This document shows, piece by piece, positions 1-7,883 of a stretch of 31,331 bases of DNA. Position numbers and translations under genes: made by a program. The DNA is from TMED27 sp964350695 (GTDB taxonomy: Bacteria; Pseudomonadota; Alphaproteobacteria; Micavibrionales; Micavibrionaceae). The notes beneath the pieces are model-generated. The model was not told the origin of the DNA. It did not search any database and saw only the letters and a program-made list of their open reading frames with translations. Each line of letters opens with the position of its first letter. Positions within the stretch are counted from its first letter, which is position 1. The stretch is from the NCBI GenBank assembly GCA_964350695.1, contig CAYGKM010000016.1:1-31331 (forward strand). Direction: 5' to 3'.

Positions 1-87
1 GATAAACTCACATCTTGCGAAATTGACAAAGCCCCCCGCGCCCTCGACAAACCATCTGACCACACCCCTATTTCGATCACGCTTAGC

Positions 88-99
88 ATGTGATAGAAT
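88..99 (+). promoter_or_regulatory. Extended -10 promoter of lipoprotein gene 1
   Basis: ATGTGATAGAAT contains TG-A-TAGAAT, an extended -10 box (TAGAAT at 94-99). The ATG at 107 follows after 7 bases, so the predicted transcription start falls on or within a base or two of the start codon. No Shine-Dalgarno sequence fits. The -35 region (TTTCGA at 71-76, 17-base spacer) is weak, as expected for an extended -10 promoter. Inferred by eye only. Confidence 0.5.
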
Positions 100-106
100 C
101 ACTTTT

Positions 107-727
107 ATGAAACGCTTATCCCTCCTCTGGGGTGCAGTTATTCTCCTGTCCGGATGCACCGCCAGTTCGCAAACACATTTGAATTACATGACCAACAAAG
201 GTTTGGACACCCAGATCCCTGAGCATTTTCAGCATTGCCACGGCTATGGCTGCAAACTCATCACCGATATCGACTTCAAACAGGCCGACTGGGCGCCGAT
301 TGAAAATGTGTTCAAGCCCTTACCCAAAACACCTGAACAAGAGCGGGAAGCCATCAAACAGGCCATCGCCATTTTTGAATACCGCGTAGGGCAAATCGCC
401 GGCACAGATGCAGATATCGGCGGCACATTTAAAAAATTAGGCAATAATCAGCTTGATTGCGTGGACGAAAGCACGAACACCACAGTTTACCTCTCGCTGC
501 TTCAGCAAAAAGGACTGCTGCGGCATCATCAAATTGAAAGCCCGAGCGTGCGGTTGCCGATTATAGATTCAGGCCGCTGGCCGCACCAAACCGCCGTGAT
601 CACAGAGCTTGAAACCAGCAAATTTTTCGCGGTAGACAGTTGGTTCTATAATAATGGCCACCCACCCGAAATCATCCCCCTTCGGGATTGGAAAGAGGGC
701 AAAACACCGCCCAGACCTGAAAAATGA
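107..727 (+). CDS. Small lipoprotein with Cys-His-Asp signature
   Basis: This 206-residue protein begins with a lipoprotein signal peptide: MKR, a hydrophobic stretch and lipobox LSGC with the acylated Cys at 17. An upstream in-frame start at 23 would put about 28 residues ahead of the signal peptide and is less likely. The mature part carries QLDCVDE (Cys118), RWPHQTAV (His160) and FAVDSWF (Asp177). That C-H-D order and the strand-like context resemble transglutaminase/papain-like folds, but this is inference. I recognise the middle block (EAIKQAIAIFEYRVG, then QLDCVDESTNTT) as a pattern from uncharacterised proteobacterial proteins and cannot name a function. It sits 61 bases before a second lipoprotein gene that has a near-identical promoter, so the two are probably co-regulated rather than one transcript. 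Confidence 0.8.
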   Translation: MKRLSLLWGAVILLSGCTASSQTHLNYMTNKGLDTQIPEHFQHCHGYGCKLITDIDFKQADWAPIENVFKPLPKTPEQEREAIKQAIAIFEYRVGQIAGTDADIGGTFKKLGNNQLDCVDESTNTTVYLSLLQQKGLLRHHQIESPSVRLPIIDSGRWPHQTAVITELETSKFFAVDSWFYNNGHPPEIIPLRDWKEGKTPPRPEK

Positions 728-770
728 ACATAGAAATCGCCCCAACGAAAACGCTGGCTCTGATTCCGCA

Positions 771-782
771 ATGTGATAGGAT
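771..782 (+). promoter_or_regulatory. Extended -10 promoter of lipoprotein gene 2
   Basis: ATGTGATAGGAT matches the sequence at 88-99 at 11 of 12 positions. The extended -10 box is TG-A-TAGGAT (TAGGAT at 777-782). The ATG at 789 follows after 6 bases, again implying a leaderless or nearly leaderless mRNA. Confidence 0.5.
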
Positions 783-788
783 TTATTT

Positions 789-1682
789 ATGAAACATCGC
801 TTAAAAACATTTCTAATACCCTCTGTCCTCGCCGTAGCCCTGATCGGCTGTACAGGCAATGGCCTCAACAACGAAGTCGCAGACAGAATTGCCTCCCCTT
901 CATGGATGCAAAAACGCCAGATCGCCGCAGGCAGCTTCAACCTCACCGCCTTTGAGCGCATGCATGAGCGTGCATACCCTGCCAATATTTATATCGCGGG
1001 TGATGGCACCGCTGTTTTGGAAACGCCCGAAACCCTTGCCAAACCTGTGACCAACCCCACACCGAAAAACCCTGTGGCGTTGCACTTGGCCTCGAAGGAC
1101 AAAGCCGAAAATCTGGCCTATATCGCGCGGCCTTGCCAATATTCACCCATGCCCACCCCCGAAGAAGCATGCCCTGCCGAACTCTGGACGGATGGACGCT
1201 ACAGCCCCCAAGTTACGGGCGCGCTCAACGCCGCGATTGATAACATTAAAAACCGCTATGACATCACAACCGTGAACCTGATCGGCTATTCAGGCGGTGC
1301 AACATTGGCCGCCCTTCTTGCCAGCCAACGCAAGGATGTGATGTCTCTTCGCACCGTAAACGGAAAATTCGATATGGGCGCGCTCAACACCTCTATTCCG
1401 GCTCTGCGTAATATGCCGCAACATCACTTCATCGGCGGCAATGACACTATTGCAGGGATGAACGCCTTCACCCCTTATATGGCCGCACTTGGCGAAACGC
1501 GCTGCTCCGATTACACCATTATCGCCAGCGCAACCCATGACACAGGTTTCGTTGATCCTTGGCCTGAACTTCTGGAAGATAAAGCGCCGAGATGCAAAAC
1601 TCCTGACGCGCCAACCTTCGAGCCAATCCCCGAACCGCGCAAAACAGTGTATGTGCCGCATATGGGTGATAGTAAGAAATAA
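789..1682 (+). CDS. Alpha/beta-hydrolase-fold lipoprotein
   Basis: The 297-residue product has a lipoprotein signal peptide (MKHRLKTFLIPSVLAVALIGC; lipobox Cys21), so it should be anchored in an envelope membrane. The nucleophile elbow GYSGG gives Ser168. GGNDT near 216-220 could supply the acid (Asp219) and ATHD the histidine (His250). Ser, Asp and His occur in the order of an alpha/beta-hydrolase triad, and VNLIGYSGGATLAALLA is a typical strand-elbow-helix. Several Cys residues (for example 116, 128, 239) suit an oxidising periplasmic location. The substrate cannot be told. The SulP transporter gene starts 12 bases downstream, so the two are likely one transcript. Confidence 0.82.
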   Translation: MKHRLKTFLIPSVLAVALIGCTGNGLNNEVADRIASPSWMQKRQIAAGSFNLTAFERMHERAYPANIYIAGDGTAVLETPETLAKPVTNPTPKNPVALHLASKDKAENLAYIARPCQYSPMPTPEEACPAELWTDGRYSPQVTGALNAAIDNIKNRYDITTVNLIGYSGGATLAALLASQRKDVMSLRTVNGKFDMGALNTSIPALRNMPQHHFIGGNDTIAGMNAFTPYMAALGETRCSDYTIIASATHDTGFVDPWPELLEDKAPRCKTPDAPTFEPIPEPRKTVYVPHMGDSKK

Positions 1683-1694
1683 CCGAAACACTAT

Positions 1695-2957
1695 ATGAAA
1701 CCCAAAATTCTAACCACGCTCAAAACCTACACCCTCGAGGAATTTTGGGCGGACCTCTTGGCAGGGATAACAGTGGCCATGGTCGCCATCCCCTTAAGCC
1801 TCGCCATCGCCATAGCATCGGCAGCGCCCCCCGAGAAAGGCATCATCACCGCAATCATAGGCGGGTTCTTAATTTCCCTTCTGGGCGGAAGCCGAGTTCA
1901 AATCGGCGGCCCTACGGGCGCATTCATCGTAGTCGTATTCGGAATAATCGCAACTCACGGCTATGACGGGCTTGTCCTCGCAACCCTTATGGCGGGAATC
2001 ATACTGCTTATATGTGGATTGCTGCGCATCGGCAGCCTGATCCGCTATGTGCCGGAAGCCGTTATTAACGGCTTCACGATCGGCATCGCCATCATCATCG
2101 CCACCAGCCAACTCAAAGACCTATTCGGCCTGACAATACAAAATCAACCCGCTGATTTCCTTGAAAAAATTCCCTCTCTCTGGAACGCGCACAGCACACT
2201 GAATCTCTACGCTTTAAGCATCGGCATCGCGACCATCGCCTTAATCGCAATATTCAGAAAGCTCTCACCCAAAATTCCGGGGCTAATTATCGCCGTCGCC
2301 ATCACATCTTGCTCGGTTTTATTTTTACCGCACTCAATAGACACCATCTCTTCACGCTTCGGCGCCTTCCCCAACCAGTTCCCAATGCCTTCAATGCCCG
2401 AAATATCAACACTCCACATAATTGAACTCCTGCCTTCCGCCTTCGTCATCGCCTTTCTCGCAGGCGTTGAATCCCTTCTATCGGCAATGGTCGCAGACCG
2501 CATGAGCGGTGGAAAACACCGCCCCAACGCCGAAATCCTAGCCCAAGGCGCTGCCAATATCGGCTCCGCATTATTTGCAGGCCTCCCCGCCACAGGCGCA
2601 ATCGCCCGCACCGCCACAAACATTAAAGCCGGCGGAAAAACGCCCATAGCAGGGCTTGTTCATGCTGCCGTGATTCTCCTCGCCATGCTCTTTGCTGCGC
2701 CTTTGGCCGGATACCTCGCCATGCCTGCGCTCGCTGGCTTATTGATCCTCACTGCATGGCACATGAGCGAGCCGCATAAATGGAAAGAATATATGAGCGC
2801 CCCCATCGCAGATCGGCTCTTATTGCTGCTAACGCTTGTTTTAACTGTGATTGCCGATCTTACCGTGGCTATCAGCGTCGGAATCGTTCTTGGCTTGCTT
2901 CTACGCTGGAAACAGCGTCACGCACCGCCGCCCGATTGGCAACCTCCGCAGCGCTAA
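1695..2957 (+). CDS. SulP-family anion transporter without STAS domain
   Basis: A 420-residue inner-membrane protein made almost entirely of hydrophobic segments. The N-terminal region (EEFWADLLAGITVAMVAIPL) and the RVQIGGPTGAFIVVV segment are typical of SulP/SLC26 transporters of sulfate, bicarbonate or other anions. The middle block FLAGVESLLSAMVADRMSG and the later TGAIARTATN segment are also family signatures. Most SulP proteins run to about 500-570 residues and end with a cytoplasmic STAS domain. This one stops soon after the last membrane segment with a short proline-rich tail (HAPPPDWQPPQR), so the STAS domain is absent. The substrate is not decidable from sequence. It lies 12 bases after the hydrolase lipoprotein gene and converges on the next gene with only 3 bases between stop codons. 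Confidence 0.88.
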   Translation: MKPKILTTLKTYTLEEFWADLLAGITVAMVAIPLSLAIAIASAAPPEKGIITAIIGGFLISLLGGSRVQIGGPTGAFIVVVFGIIATHGYDGLVLATLMAGIILLICGLLRIGSLIRYVPEAVINGFTIGIAIIIATSQLKDLFGLTIQNQPADFLEKIPSLWNAHSTLNLYALSIGIATIALIAIFRKLSPKIPGLIIAVAITSCSVLFLPHSIDTISSRFGAFPNQFPMPSMPEISTLHIIELLPSAFVIAFLAGVESLLSAMVADRMSGGKHRPNAEILAQGAANIGSALFAGLPATGAIARTATNIKAGGKTPIAGLVHAAVILLAMLFAAPLAGYLAMPALAGLLILTAWHMSEPHKWKEYMSAPIADRLLLLLTLVLTVIADLTVAISVGIVLGLLLRWKQRHAPPPDWQPPQR

Positions 2958-2960
2958 TCT

Positions 2961-3575
2961 TTAAAGCCCGAGATCTATTTGAATAGTTTTAACAAGCTCG
3001 GTAAAACTCTCATTAGGACGCGCCTTAGCGGTAAGTCTTGCCATTGTGTCATTGATTAAACCTCTAGCCCTATTCTGGTCGGTCTCTGCAAACGCACGAA
3101 TAGCCGTCTCAAAATAATCCATAACCTCGTCATCAAACCTTTCCAGGGCGCGCGTTTGCCTTGCGACTGTTTTGGCTCTGCTCCGGCTTTGAGGCTCCGC
3201 TCTGGGGTCATCATATCCGGCAACGATAAAGGCCGTTTTGGCCGCATTCGCGGTCACCAGAACATTGCCTTTTTCTCCTGCTGCTTCTGCGATATCCAGC
3301 GCATTTTCAATGATCATCATCCGCAGGCGTAAATTATGCGGCCGTATTTGTGATGTGCTTTTTTGCAAAGCCTGTATGGCCGCTTCGTCATCCCCTGCTT
3401 CCAAAGCTATGGAGCATAAAGAAAATTGAGCGCCGATATACTGATCATTCGTAATCGCCTTATCTGTTCGCGCCGCAGTCACTGCATTAAAAGCTTCTGC
3501 ATAGAGCCCTTTTTCAGCAAGCGCGCATGCGTCAATAAGAGCTGCAGAGTTTTTTGGCACGATAGAATCAGACAT
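2961..3575 (-). CDS. Hypothetical helical-repeat (TPR-like) protein
   Basis: This 204-residue soluble protein starts at MSDSIVPK. I chose that start because TTGAGGA lies 7 bases upstream; an in-frame start ten residues earlier has no such site. The sequence is almost all alpha-helical, with repeated Ala/Leu-rich helix pairs (ALIDACALAEKGLYAEAFNA, QFSLCSIALEAGDDEAAIQA, IIENALDIAEAAGE) spaced as in TPR-like solenoids. No signal peptide or membrane segment is visible. I do not recognise the family. It has its own promoter and is separated from the FkbM gene upstream by about 87 bases. Confidence 0.75.
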   Translation of the reverse strand: MSDSIVPKNSAALIDACALAEKGLYAEAFNAVTAARTDKAITNDQYIGAQFSLCSIALEAGDDEAAIQALQKSTSQIRPHNLRLRMMIIENALDIAEAAGEKGNVLVTANAAKTAFIVAGYDDPRAEPQSRSRAKTVARQTRALERFDDEVMDYFETAIRAFAETDQNRARGLINDTMARLTAKARPNESFTELVKTIQIDLGL

Positions 3576-3602
3576 TTTTATCCTCAAAGAATTACATAAC
3601 AT

Positions 3603-3631
3603 CATTTAAGGTAAAAATATTAATATGTCAA
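3603..3631 (-). promoter_or_regulatory. Sigma70-type promoter of the 204-residue gene
   Basis: On the minus strand a perfect -35 TTGACA (3626-3631) is followed after 16-17 bases by TTAAAT/TAAATG (3603-3609). The start codon lies about 28 bases beyond the -10 box, leaving room for the Shine-Dalgarno GAGGA. Confidence 0.5.
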
Positions 3632-3662
3632 GAAAATGGCGCAGTACGGGCGATAAGACGTT

Positions 3663-4430
3663 TTACGCTAACACGCGCTCATGAACATAAATAACATTCA
3701 CGCTCATCCAAGGGGTATGAAAAAGATCATCTGCATTATCAATGCCGTAAAACCTGTACCCATAGGGCAGCAAAAGCGCCTCTATATCAGAAAACGTCAC
3801 ACACTTCTCATAGGCCGCGCCAAGCATAACTTCAGTCTCGATAACATCTACCAAACCCGCTTCTAAAACGCGCGCCGCCCCTTTCAGAACCTCGTCTTCA
3901 TGCCCTTGCGTATCAATCTTCAAAAGATGAACCCGCTCGATTTTTTTGTCTTTGATATAGCTATCCAGATCAACAACAGGCACATCATAACTTTTGGCCG
4001 TATACTCCGCAGGCGATACATTCTGCTTCTCACTGCGCATCTTCGCCCATTCGGAGTTCTGGTTTACCGCATGAAAACCCGATGTATTGCTTTTAAGATT
4101 GCGATGAAACGTCAAAGCCCCCTTCTGCGCGCTTACACCCGCATTGTTCAAAAACACATCAGGCTTCTTCCCCCATGTTTTGTTCAACATCTCGAAATTA
4201 TCCTGATCCGGCTCAAACGCATGAATATGCGCATTTGAAAACAAACGGCGAAAACGCGAAATGCTTTCCCCGCGATGCGCCCCGACATCCAGAATAACAG
4301 GCGCATCCACCCGCCCAACCAAATGGCTCAAAACTTCATTAAATTGCTTATCAGGATCATGATAACGATTAACCGCCGCCCTCACCCGCCACCGCACAGC
4401 ATTCTTACATTTTTTAAGGAAGGCGTTCAT
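3663..4430 (-). CDS. FkbM-family methyltransferase
   Basis: The 255-residue protein carries an S-adenosylmethionine-binding Rossmann signature, VILDVGAHRGE (about 45-55), followed by HIHAFEPDQDNFEML, where the acidic residue after motif I would bind the SAM ribose. The later block RVHLLKIDTQGHEDEVLKGA is the hallmark of FkbM/Methyltransf_21 proteins, which usually O-methylate sugars or small molecules. ATG at 4430 is chosen; an in-frame TTG one codon earlier is possible. No signal peptide is visible. The gene lies 25 bases downstream of tRNA-Phe on the same strand and may be read through from it. The substrate is unknown; a polysaccharide or glycolipid acceptor would suit the other envelope genes here. 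Confidence 0.85.
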   Translation of the reverse strand: MNAFLKKCKNAVRWRVRAAVNRYHDPDKQFNEVLSHLVGRVDAPVILDVGAHRGESISRFRRLFSNAHIHAFEPDQDNFEMLNKTWGKKPDVFLNNAGVSAQKGALTFHRNLKSNTSGFHAVNQNSEWAKMRSEKQNVSPAEYTAKSYDVPVVDLDSYIKDKKIERVHLLKIDTQGHEDEVLKGAARVLEAGLVDVIETEVMLGAAYEKCVTFSDIEALLLPYGYRFYGIDNADDLFHTPWMSVNVIYVHERVLA

Positions 4431-4455
4431 CAAGATATCTTTCAGATCGAAGAAA

Positions 4456-4530
4456 TGGTGCCCGAGGCGAGAATTGAACTTGCGACACGGCGATTTTCAG
4501 TCGCCTGCTCTACCACTGAGCTACTCGGGC
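4456..4530 (-). tRNA. tRNA-Phe (GAA)
   Basis: The minus strand folds as a standard cloverleaf: acceptor GCCCGAG/CTCGGGC, D stem GCTC/GAGC, anticodon stem GGCGA/TCGCC with loop CTGAAAA (anticodon GAA), T-loop TTCAATT, and an encoded CCA end. The T stem (GCAAG/CTCGC) has one A-C mismatch. The gene follows rng, a placement common in alphaproteobacteria. Confidence 0.96.
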
Positions 4531-4558
4531 ACAAGAGTGGTAATCAAAATGATAGAGC

Positions 4559-4587
4559 GTTATAGGAAAAAGGGGCGAGCGTGTCTA
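4559..4587 (-). promoter_or_regulatory. Promoter of tRNA-Phe
   Basis: On the minus strand, -35 TAGACA (4582-4587), a 17-base spacer and -10 TATAAC (4559-4564) lie about 29 bases before the mature tRNA 5' end. The -35 box is next to the rng stop region, so tRNA-Phe can be expressed independently of the rng operon. Confidence 0.5.
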
Positions 4588-4604
4588 GGGGTTTATGCTT
4601 TGAT

Positions 4605-5831
4605 TTATAAGAAAATACCCTCAAAACGCTCAACGAGCGGAGGCGTGCGTCGCTTGCGGGTCATCTCGATCAACCCCAGCGCGGTTATGCCGTGAATCTG
4701 CACCGTGCAGGGGTCGTCATTGATGGCATCTTCCAGCGCCGCAATCAGCTGCCCTTGATCCTTCTTATTATTGGATTTCAGGAAATCGACGATGATAATG
4801 CCGCCGCAGTTACGCAGCCGTATCTGGCGCGCAACTTCTTTTGCGGCCTCGATGTTCACGCTTAAATTCGACGCCTTTGAGCCGGATTTGTTCACATCCA
4901 CCGCCGTCAGCGCCGCCGTGCCCTGCAGGATGATGCTGCCGCCCGAGGGCAAAAGAGAATAACTGTGAAACAGTGCCTCGATTTGGCCGACAATATCGCG
5001 CTCATGGAACAGTGCCAGATCATCGGTCGCGTTATCGAGCTCAACGGGCGTGATCTTCGTCACCAAATCAGGGGCGAAGATCGAACACCAATCCTCAACT
5101 TCTTTAAACTGCTCCATTGTCGTGATTTCGATACTGTCGATTTGCTGCGCGGCCTGATCGCTTAGCGTGCGCTGAATAGCGTCAGGGCCAAGCGCAATCA
5201 GCCCCGCTTCGCTGCCCTCGAAATACCCTTGAATTTCTTCCCACGCCGCGCGCAAGATCCGCCCCTCGCGCACCAATACATCGGTTTGGGCATAGGCGGC
5301 GGCGGCGCGCAGGATGACACCGTCAATATCTTTAAGGCTATCAATCATGCTGCGGATTTGTTTGCGAAGGGCCTTATCGCGAATGCGCATCGAGATGCGG
5401 TTTTCGTTCATCATAGAGCAATAAATCAGATACCGCCCCTGCAGGGTGATATCCATGCTCATTTGCGGGATTTTGTTTTCCTCGCCCGTATAACTGTCAT
5501 CTTCTTTGGGCAGATAGGCACTCTTGGCCTGCACCGCGATCATATCGCCGCCCTTATAGCGTTTGGTGATGCTTTGCGCGCCGCCTTTGTGCACCTTGCC
5601 GTTTTCATCAACCCAGCGCACATCGCTGTTGTACAATATGCCGGTGTTATAGCCGTCCAGATCAAGAAAAACCGCGTCCAGCGCCTTATCAACCGTTTTA
5701 ACCTTGGCCCAGTAAATCGAGCCCCAGCGCACCTCTTCATTCGGCGGCTCAATCTCAAGCCCCTCGATGCGCCCTTTTTTGAGCGCCGCAACCCATAAGC
5801 TGCCTTCTAATTCTTCAATTAAAATATCCAA
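4605..5831 (-). CDS. rng: Ribonuclease E/G family endoribonuclease, short form
   Basis: The 408-residue protein has the RNase E/G layout: an S1-like RNA-binding region near 35-130 (GSIYWAKVKTVDKALDAVFLDLD), a 5'-sensor/RNase H-like region, then the DNase I-like catalytic core. The metal-binding aspartates are visible as TAVDVNKSG (Asp312) and IIIVDFL (Asp349). It ends at MTRKRRTPPLVERFEGIFL, just where RNase E/G enzymes continue into the Zn-link cysteines and small domain, so neither is present. It should process 5S/16S rRNA precursors and mRNA. The start is TTG, three bases after the maf stop, preceded by AAAGGA. It belongs to the infA-maf-rng transcript. Confidence 0.88.
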   Translation of the reverse strand: MDILIEELEGSLWVAALKKGRIEGLEIEPPNEEVRWGSIYWAKVKTVDKALDAVFLDLDGYNTGILYNSDVRWVDENGKVHKGGAQSITKRYKGGDMIAVQAKSAYLPKEDDSYTGEENKIPQMSMDITLQGRYLIYCSMMNENRISMRIRDKALRKQIRSMIDSLKDIDGVILRAAAAYAQTDVLVREGRILRAAWEEIQGYFEGSEAGLIALGPDAIQRTLSDQAAQQIDSIEITTMEQFKEVEDWCSIFAPDLVTKITPVELDNATDDLALFHERDIVGQIEALFHSYSLLPSGGSIILQGTAALTAVDVNKSGSKASNLSVNIEAAKEVARQIRLRNCGGIIIVDFLKSNNKKDQGQLIAALEDAINDDPCTVQIHGITALGLIEMTRKRRTPPLVERFEGIFL

Positions 5832-5834
5832 GGA

Positions 5835-6413
5835 TTATCCTTTTTTAAAACCTGCTCCATCCAATATTTTCATTATATCATAAAGAGATAGCCCAACGAC
5901 ATTTGAATATGAGCCGCGGATAAATTTGATGAAAATTTCGGCGCTGCCTTGGATCGCATAGCCGCCTGCCTTGCCGTCCCATTCGCCGCCCTTGATATAG
6001 GTTTCGATCTCTGCGGGCGTAAGGCGTTTAAATTGTACCAGCGTATCAACGCAGCGTTTAATGATCTGCCCTTTCGGCGTAATCAAAGCAATGCCGCCAT
6101 AAACATGATGCCTCCGCCCTGAAAGGGTTTCCAGACAATAACGCGCATATTTTTCATCTTCGGCTTTATCAAGAATTTTGCGCCCCGCCCCGACGACCGT
6201 ATCGGCTGCCAGAATGAATGCATCGGCATGTTTTTCGGCAATCGCCTGTGCCTTTGAGACCGCCAAACGCAGGGCAAGCTCTGCGGGCAATTCCCCTTTT
6301 ATCGGGGTTTCATCAATATCGGCAGGAATAACCTCGTCAGGCTTGATACCGACTTGTTTGAGCAGCTCTAAACGGCGCGGCGAAGCGGATGCGAGTATAA
6401 GTTTATTTTTCAC
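5835..6413 (-). CDS. maf: Maf-family nucleoside triphosphate pyrophosphatase
   Basis: The 192-residue protein starts with the family signature KLILASASPRRLELL. It carries the catalytic-base motif AADTVVG (Asp71) and the conserved C-terminal block GYAIQGSAEIFIKFIRGSYS. The AADTVV form of the active site is the one seen in dTTP/UTP pyrophosphatases of the YhdE subgroup, rather than the m7GTP-specific YceF subgroup. Its role is removal of non-canonical or excess nucleotides in the cytoplasm. It overlaps the 3' end of infA by 11 bases and is followed after 3 bases by rng, so the three genes are very likely translationally coupled. Confidence 0.95.
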   Translation of the reverse strand: MKNKLILASASPRRLELLKQVGIKPDEVIPADIDETPIKGELPAELALRLAVSKAQAIAEKHADAFILAADTVVGAGRKILDKAEDEKYARYCLETLSGRRHHVYGGIALITPKGQIIKRCVDTLVQFKRLTPAEIETYIKGGEWDGKAGGYAIQGSAEIFIKFIRGSYSNVVGLSLYDIMKILDGAGFKKG

Positions 6414-6621
6414 GGAAGATAATACGGCCTTTGGTCAGGTCGTAAGGAGTCATTTCAACAACGACGGTGTCGCCTTGGAGCACGCGGATGCGGTTTTTGC
6501 GCATTTTGCCGGCTGTGTGGCACAAAATGACGTGCTCGTTTTCTAGTGTTACACGGAACATAGCGTTTGGGAGAATTTCGCTCACCACGCCTTTAAATTC
6601 CATTAAATCTTCTTTAGCCAT
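6403..6621 (-). CDS. infA: Translation initiation factor IF-1
   Basis: At 72 residues this has the exact length and sequence style of IF-1: MAKEDLMEFKGVV at the start, MFRVTLENEHVILCHTAGKMRKNRIRV in two parts forming the OB fold, and a C-terminal TKGRIIFREK. IF-1 binds the ribosomal A site during initiation. AAAGGA lies 5 bases before the ATG. Its own promoter is visible upstream. It heads the infA-maf-rng group. Confidence 0.98.
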   Translation of the reverse strand: MAKEDLMEFKGVVSEILPNAMFRVTLENEHVILCHTAGKMRKNRIRVLQGDTVVVEMTPYDLTKGRIIFREK

Positions 6622-6650
6622 TTTAGTCCTTTAAATTTGTAATAAACGCT

Positions 6651-6680
6651 TAAATACACCCTCTTTATGGGGCAATGCAA
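6651..6680 (-). promoter_or_regulatory. Promoter of infA-maf-rng
   Basis: On the minus strand, -35 TTGCAT (6675-6680), an 18-base spacer and -10 TATTTA (6651-6656) stand about 29 bases ahead of the infA ATG. Confidence 0.45.
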
Positions 6681-6698
6681 GGGTTAACGCGTTATGCG

Positions 6699-7184
6699 CT
6701 ATCGTAAGACGTGGATTTTTCCCGCATGAAGCACGCAAATCAGGGTGAAAAGCTTCCGCGCCGTGCTCATATCCATCTCGATTTTGCCTTTAAGGCGTTC
6801 TTGCAGCAATTCTGCGCCCTCGTTATGAAGGCCGCGCCGCCCCATATCTATCGCCTCGATCTTCGACGGGTTGCCGTTGCGCATCGCCTCGTCATAGCTT
6901 TGCACGATAATGAAGTAATCTTTAATAAGGCGCCGATAAGGCGTGAGTGACAGAACCATCATCGGCATGTCTTCGCCCAGCGCATTTTCCCCGCGAAACA
7001 CAAGGCGGTTTTCTTCAATCGAAAGGGCAATCGAATAGGGGCCGTTTTCATCACCGTGGGGTTTAAACACGCTGCCTGCTTTGAGGTCTTTTAGAGCAAT
7101 TTCACGATCGCGCAGCAACAGATTTCCGCCGGGCATCTCGGCCATATCTTCGATAATGATATGGCTTATTCCGCTTTTAGGCAT
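6699..7184 (-). CDS. UPF0262 family protein
   Basis: The 161-residue protein contains the highly conserved alphaproteobacterial UPF0262 block: LTPYRRLIKDYFIIVQSY, IEAIDMGRRGLHNEGAELL, and ARKLFTLICVLHAGK near the C terminus. Its function is unknown. I chose the ATG at 7184, which overlaps the hisG stop by 8 bases and gives the usual family length; an in-frame TTG nine codons earlier is less likely. The close overlap suggests coupled translation with hisG. In many relatives the gene lies next to hisD; hisD is not in this window. Confidence 0.92.
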   Translation of the reverse strand: MPKSGISHIIIEDMAEMPGGNLLLRDREIALKDLKAGSVFKPHGDENGPYSIALSIEENRLVFRGENALGEDMPMMVLSLTPYRRLIKDYFIIVQSYDEAMRNGNPSKIEAIDMGRRGLHNEGAELLQERLKGKIEMDMSTARKLFTLICVLHAGKIHVLR

Positions 7185-7836
7185 TACTGATGGCCGCTTG
7201 GAAGGCTTCAACCCAATGCCCGATCCCTTCGGGATTTGTTTTCATCGCGGTGCGGTTGACGATCAGCTTGGATGAAATCTCGAGGATGGTTTCGGTTTCG
7301 GCGAGGCCATTGGCCTTCAGCGTGCCGCCGGTGGACACCAGATCGACAATGCGGCGGCAAAGGCCGAGCGCGGGCGCAATTTCCATTGCCCCGTTGAGTT
7401 TGATGCACTCGGCCTGAATCCCCGCCTTGGCGTAATGCCTTGCGGTCAGGTTCGGGTATTTTGTCGCGATGCGTATATGGCTGTGATGGGCGGATTTTTC
7501 GCTTTCGGCTTCCGCTTCGGGCATCGCAATCGAAAGGCGGCAACGCCCGATTTTCAAATCGACAGGCGCGTATAGCTCGTCATAATTAAATTCCTCAATC
7601 GCATCACTGCCGACAATCCCCAGCTGCGCGCCGCCATAGGCCACAAAGGTCGCGACATCAAAGGCGCGCACGCGGATGATATCAAGATGCGGGTGATTGG
7701 TGGTGAATTGCAGCTTACGGCTGTGATCATTGGTGAAATCATCTTCGGGGATGATGTCACACGCCGCCAAAATAGGCTCCAGCTCTTCGAGAATACGGCC
7801 CTTAGGAACGGCCAGAATGAGTTTTTGTTCAGTCAT
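7177..7836 (-). CDS. hisG: ATP phosphoribosyltransferase, short form
   Basis: The 219-residue protein catalyses the first step of histidine synthesis, joining ATP and PRPP. LILAVPKGRI at the N terminus, LGIVGSDAI near 72-80, and the PRPP-binding loop DLVSTGGTLKANGL (about 165-178) identify it. The length marks the short HisG form that lacks the C-terminal regulatory domain and normally works as a HisG4-HisZ4 complex; no hisZ is in the window. It overlaps the UPF0262 gene by 8 bases. No Shine-Dalgarno sequence precedes the ATG; TAGTAT lies 9 bases upstream and could be a -10 box giving a very short leader. Confidence 0.95.
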   Translation of the reverse strand: MTEQKLILAVPKGRILEELEPILAACDIIPEDDFTNDHSRKLQFTTNHPHLDIIRVRAFDVATFVAYGGAQLGIVGSDAIEEFNYDELYAPVDLKIGRCRLSIAMPEAEAESEKSAHHSHIRIATKYPNLTARHYAKAGIQAECIKLNGAMEIAPALGLCRRIVDLVSTGGTLKANGLAETETILEISSKLIVNRTAMKTNPEGIGHWVEAFQAAISNA

Positions 7837-7883
7837 AAGAAGGAGATACTAGGAATGATGCAGCGCGGCAAGTTTTAATTCTT

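Noticed and set aside
5229..5798. A 189-codon plus-strand frame
   Set aside because: It is antisense to the RNase E/G gene and has no ribosome site or recognisable domain.
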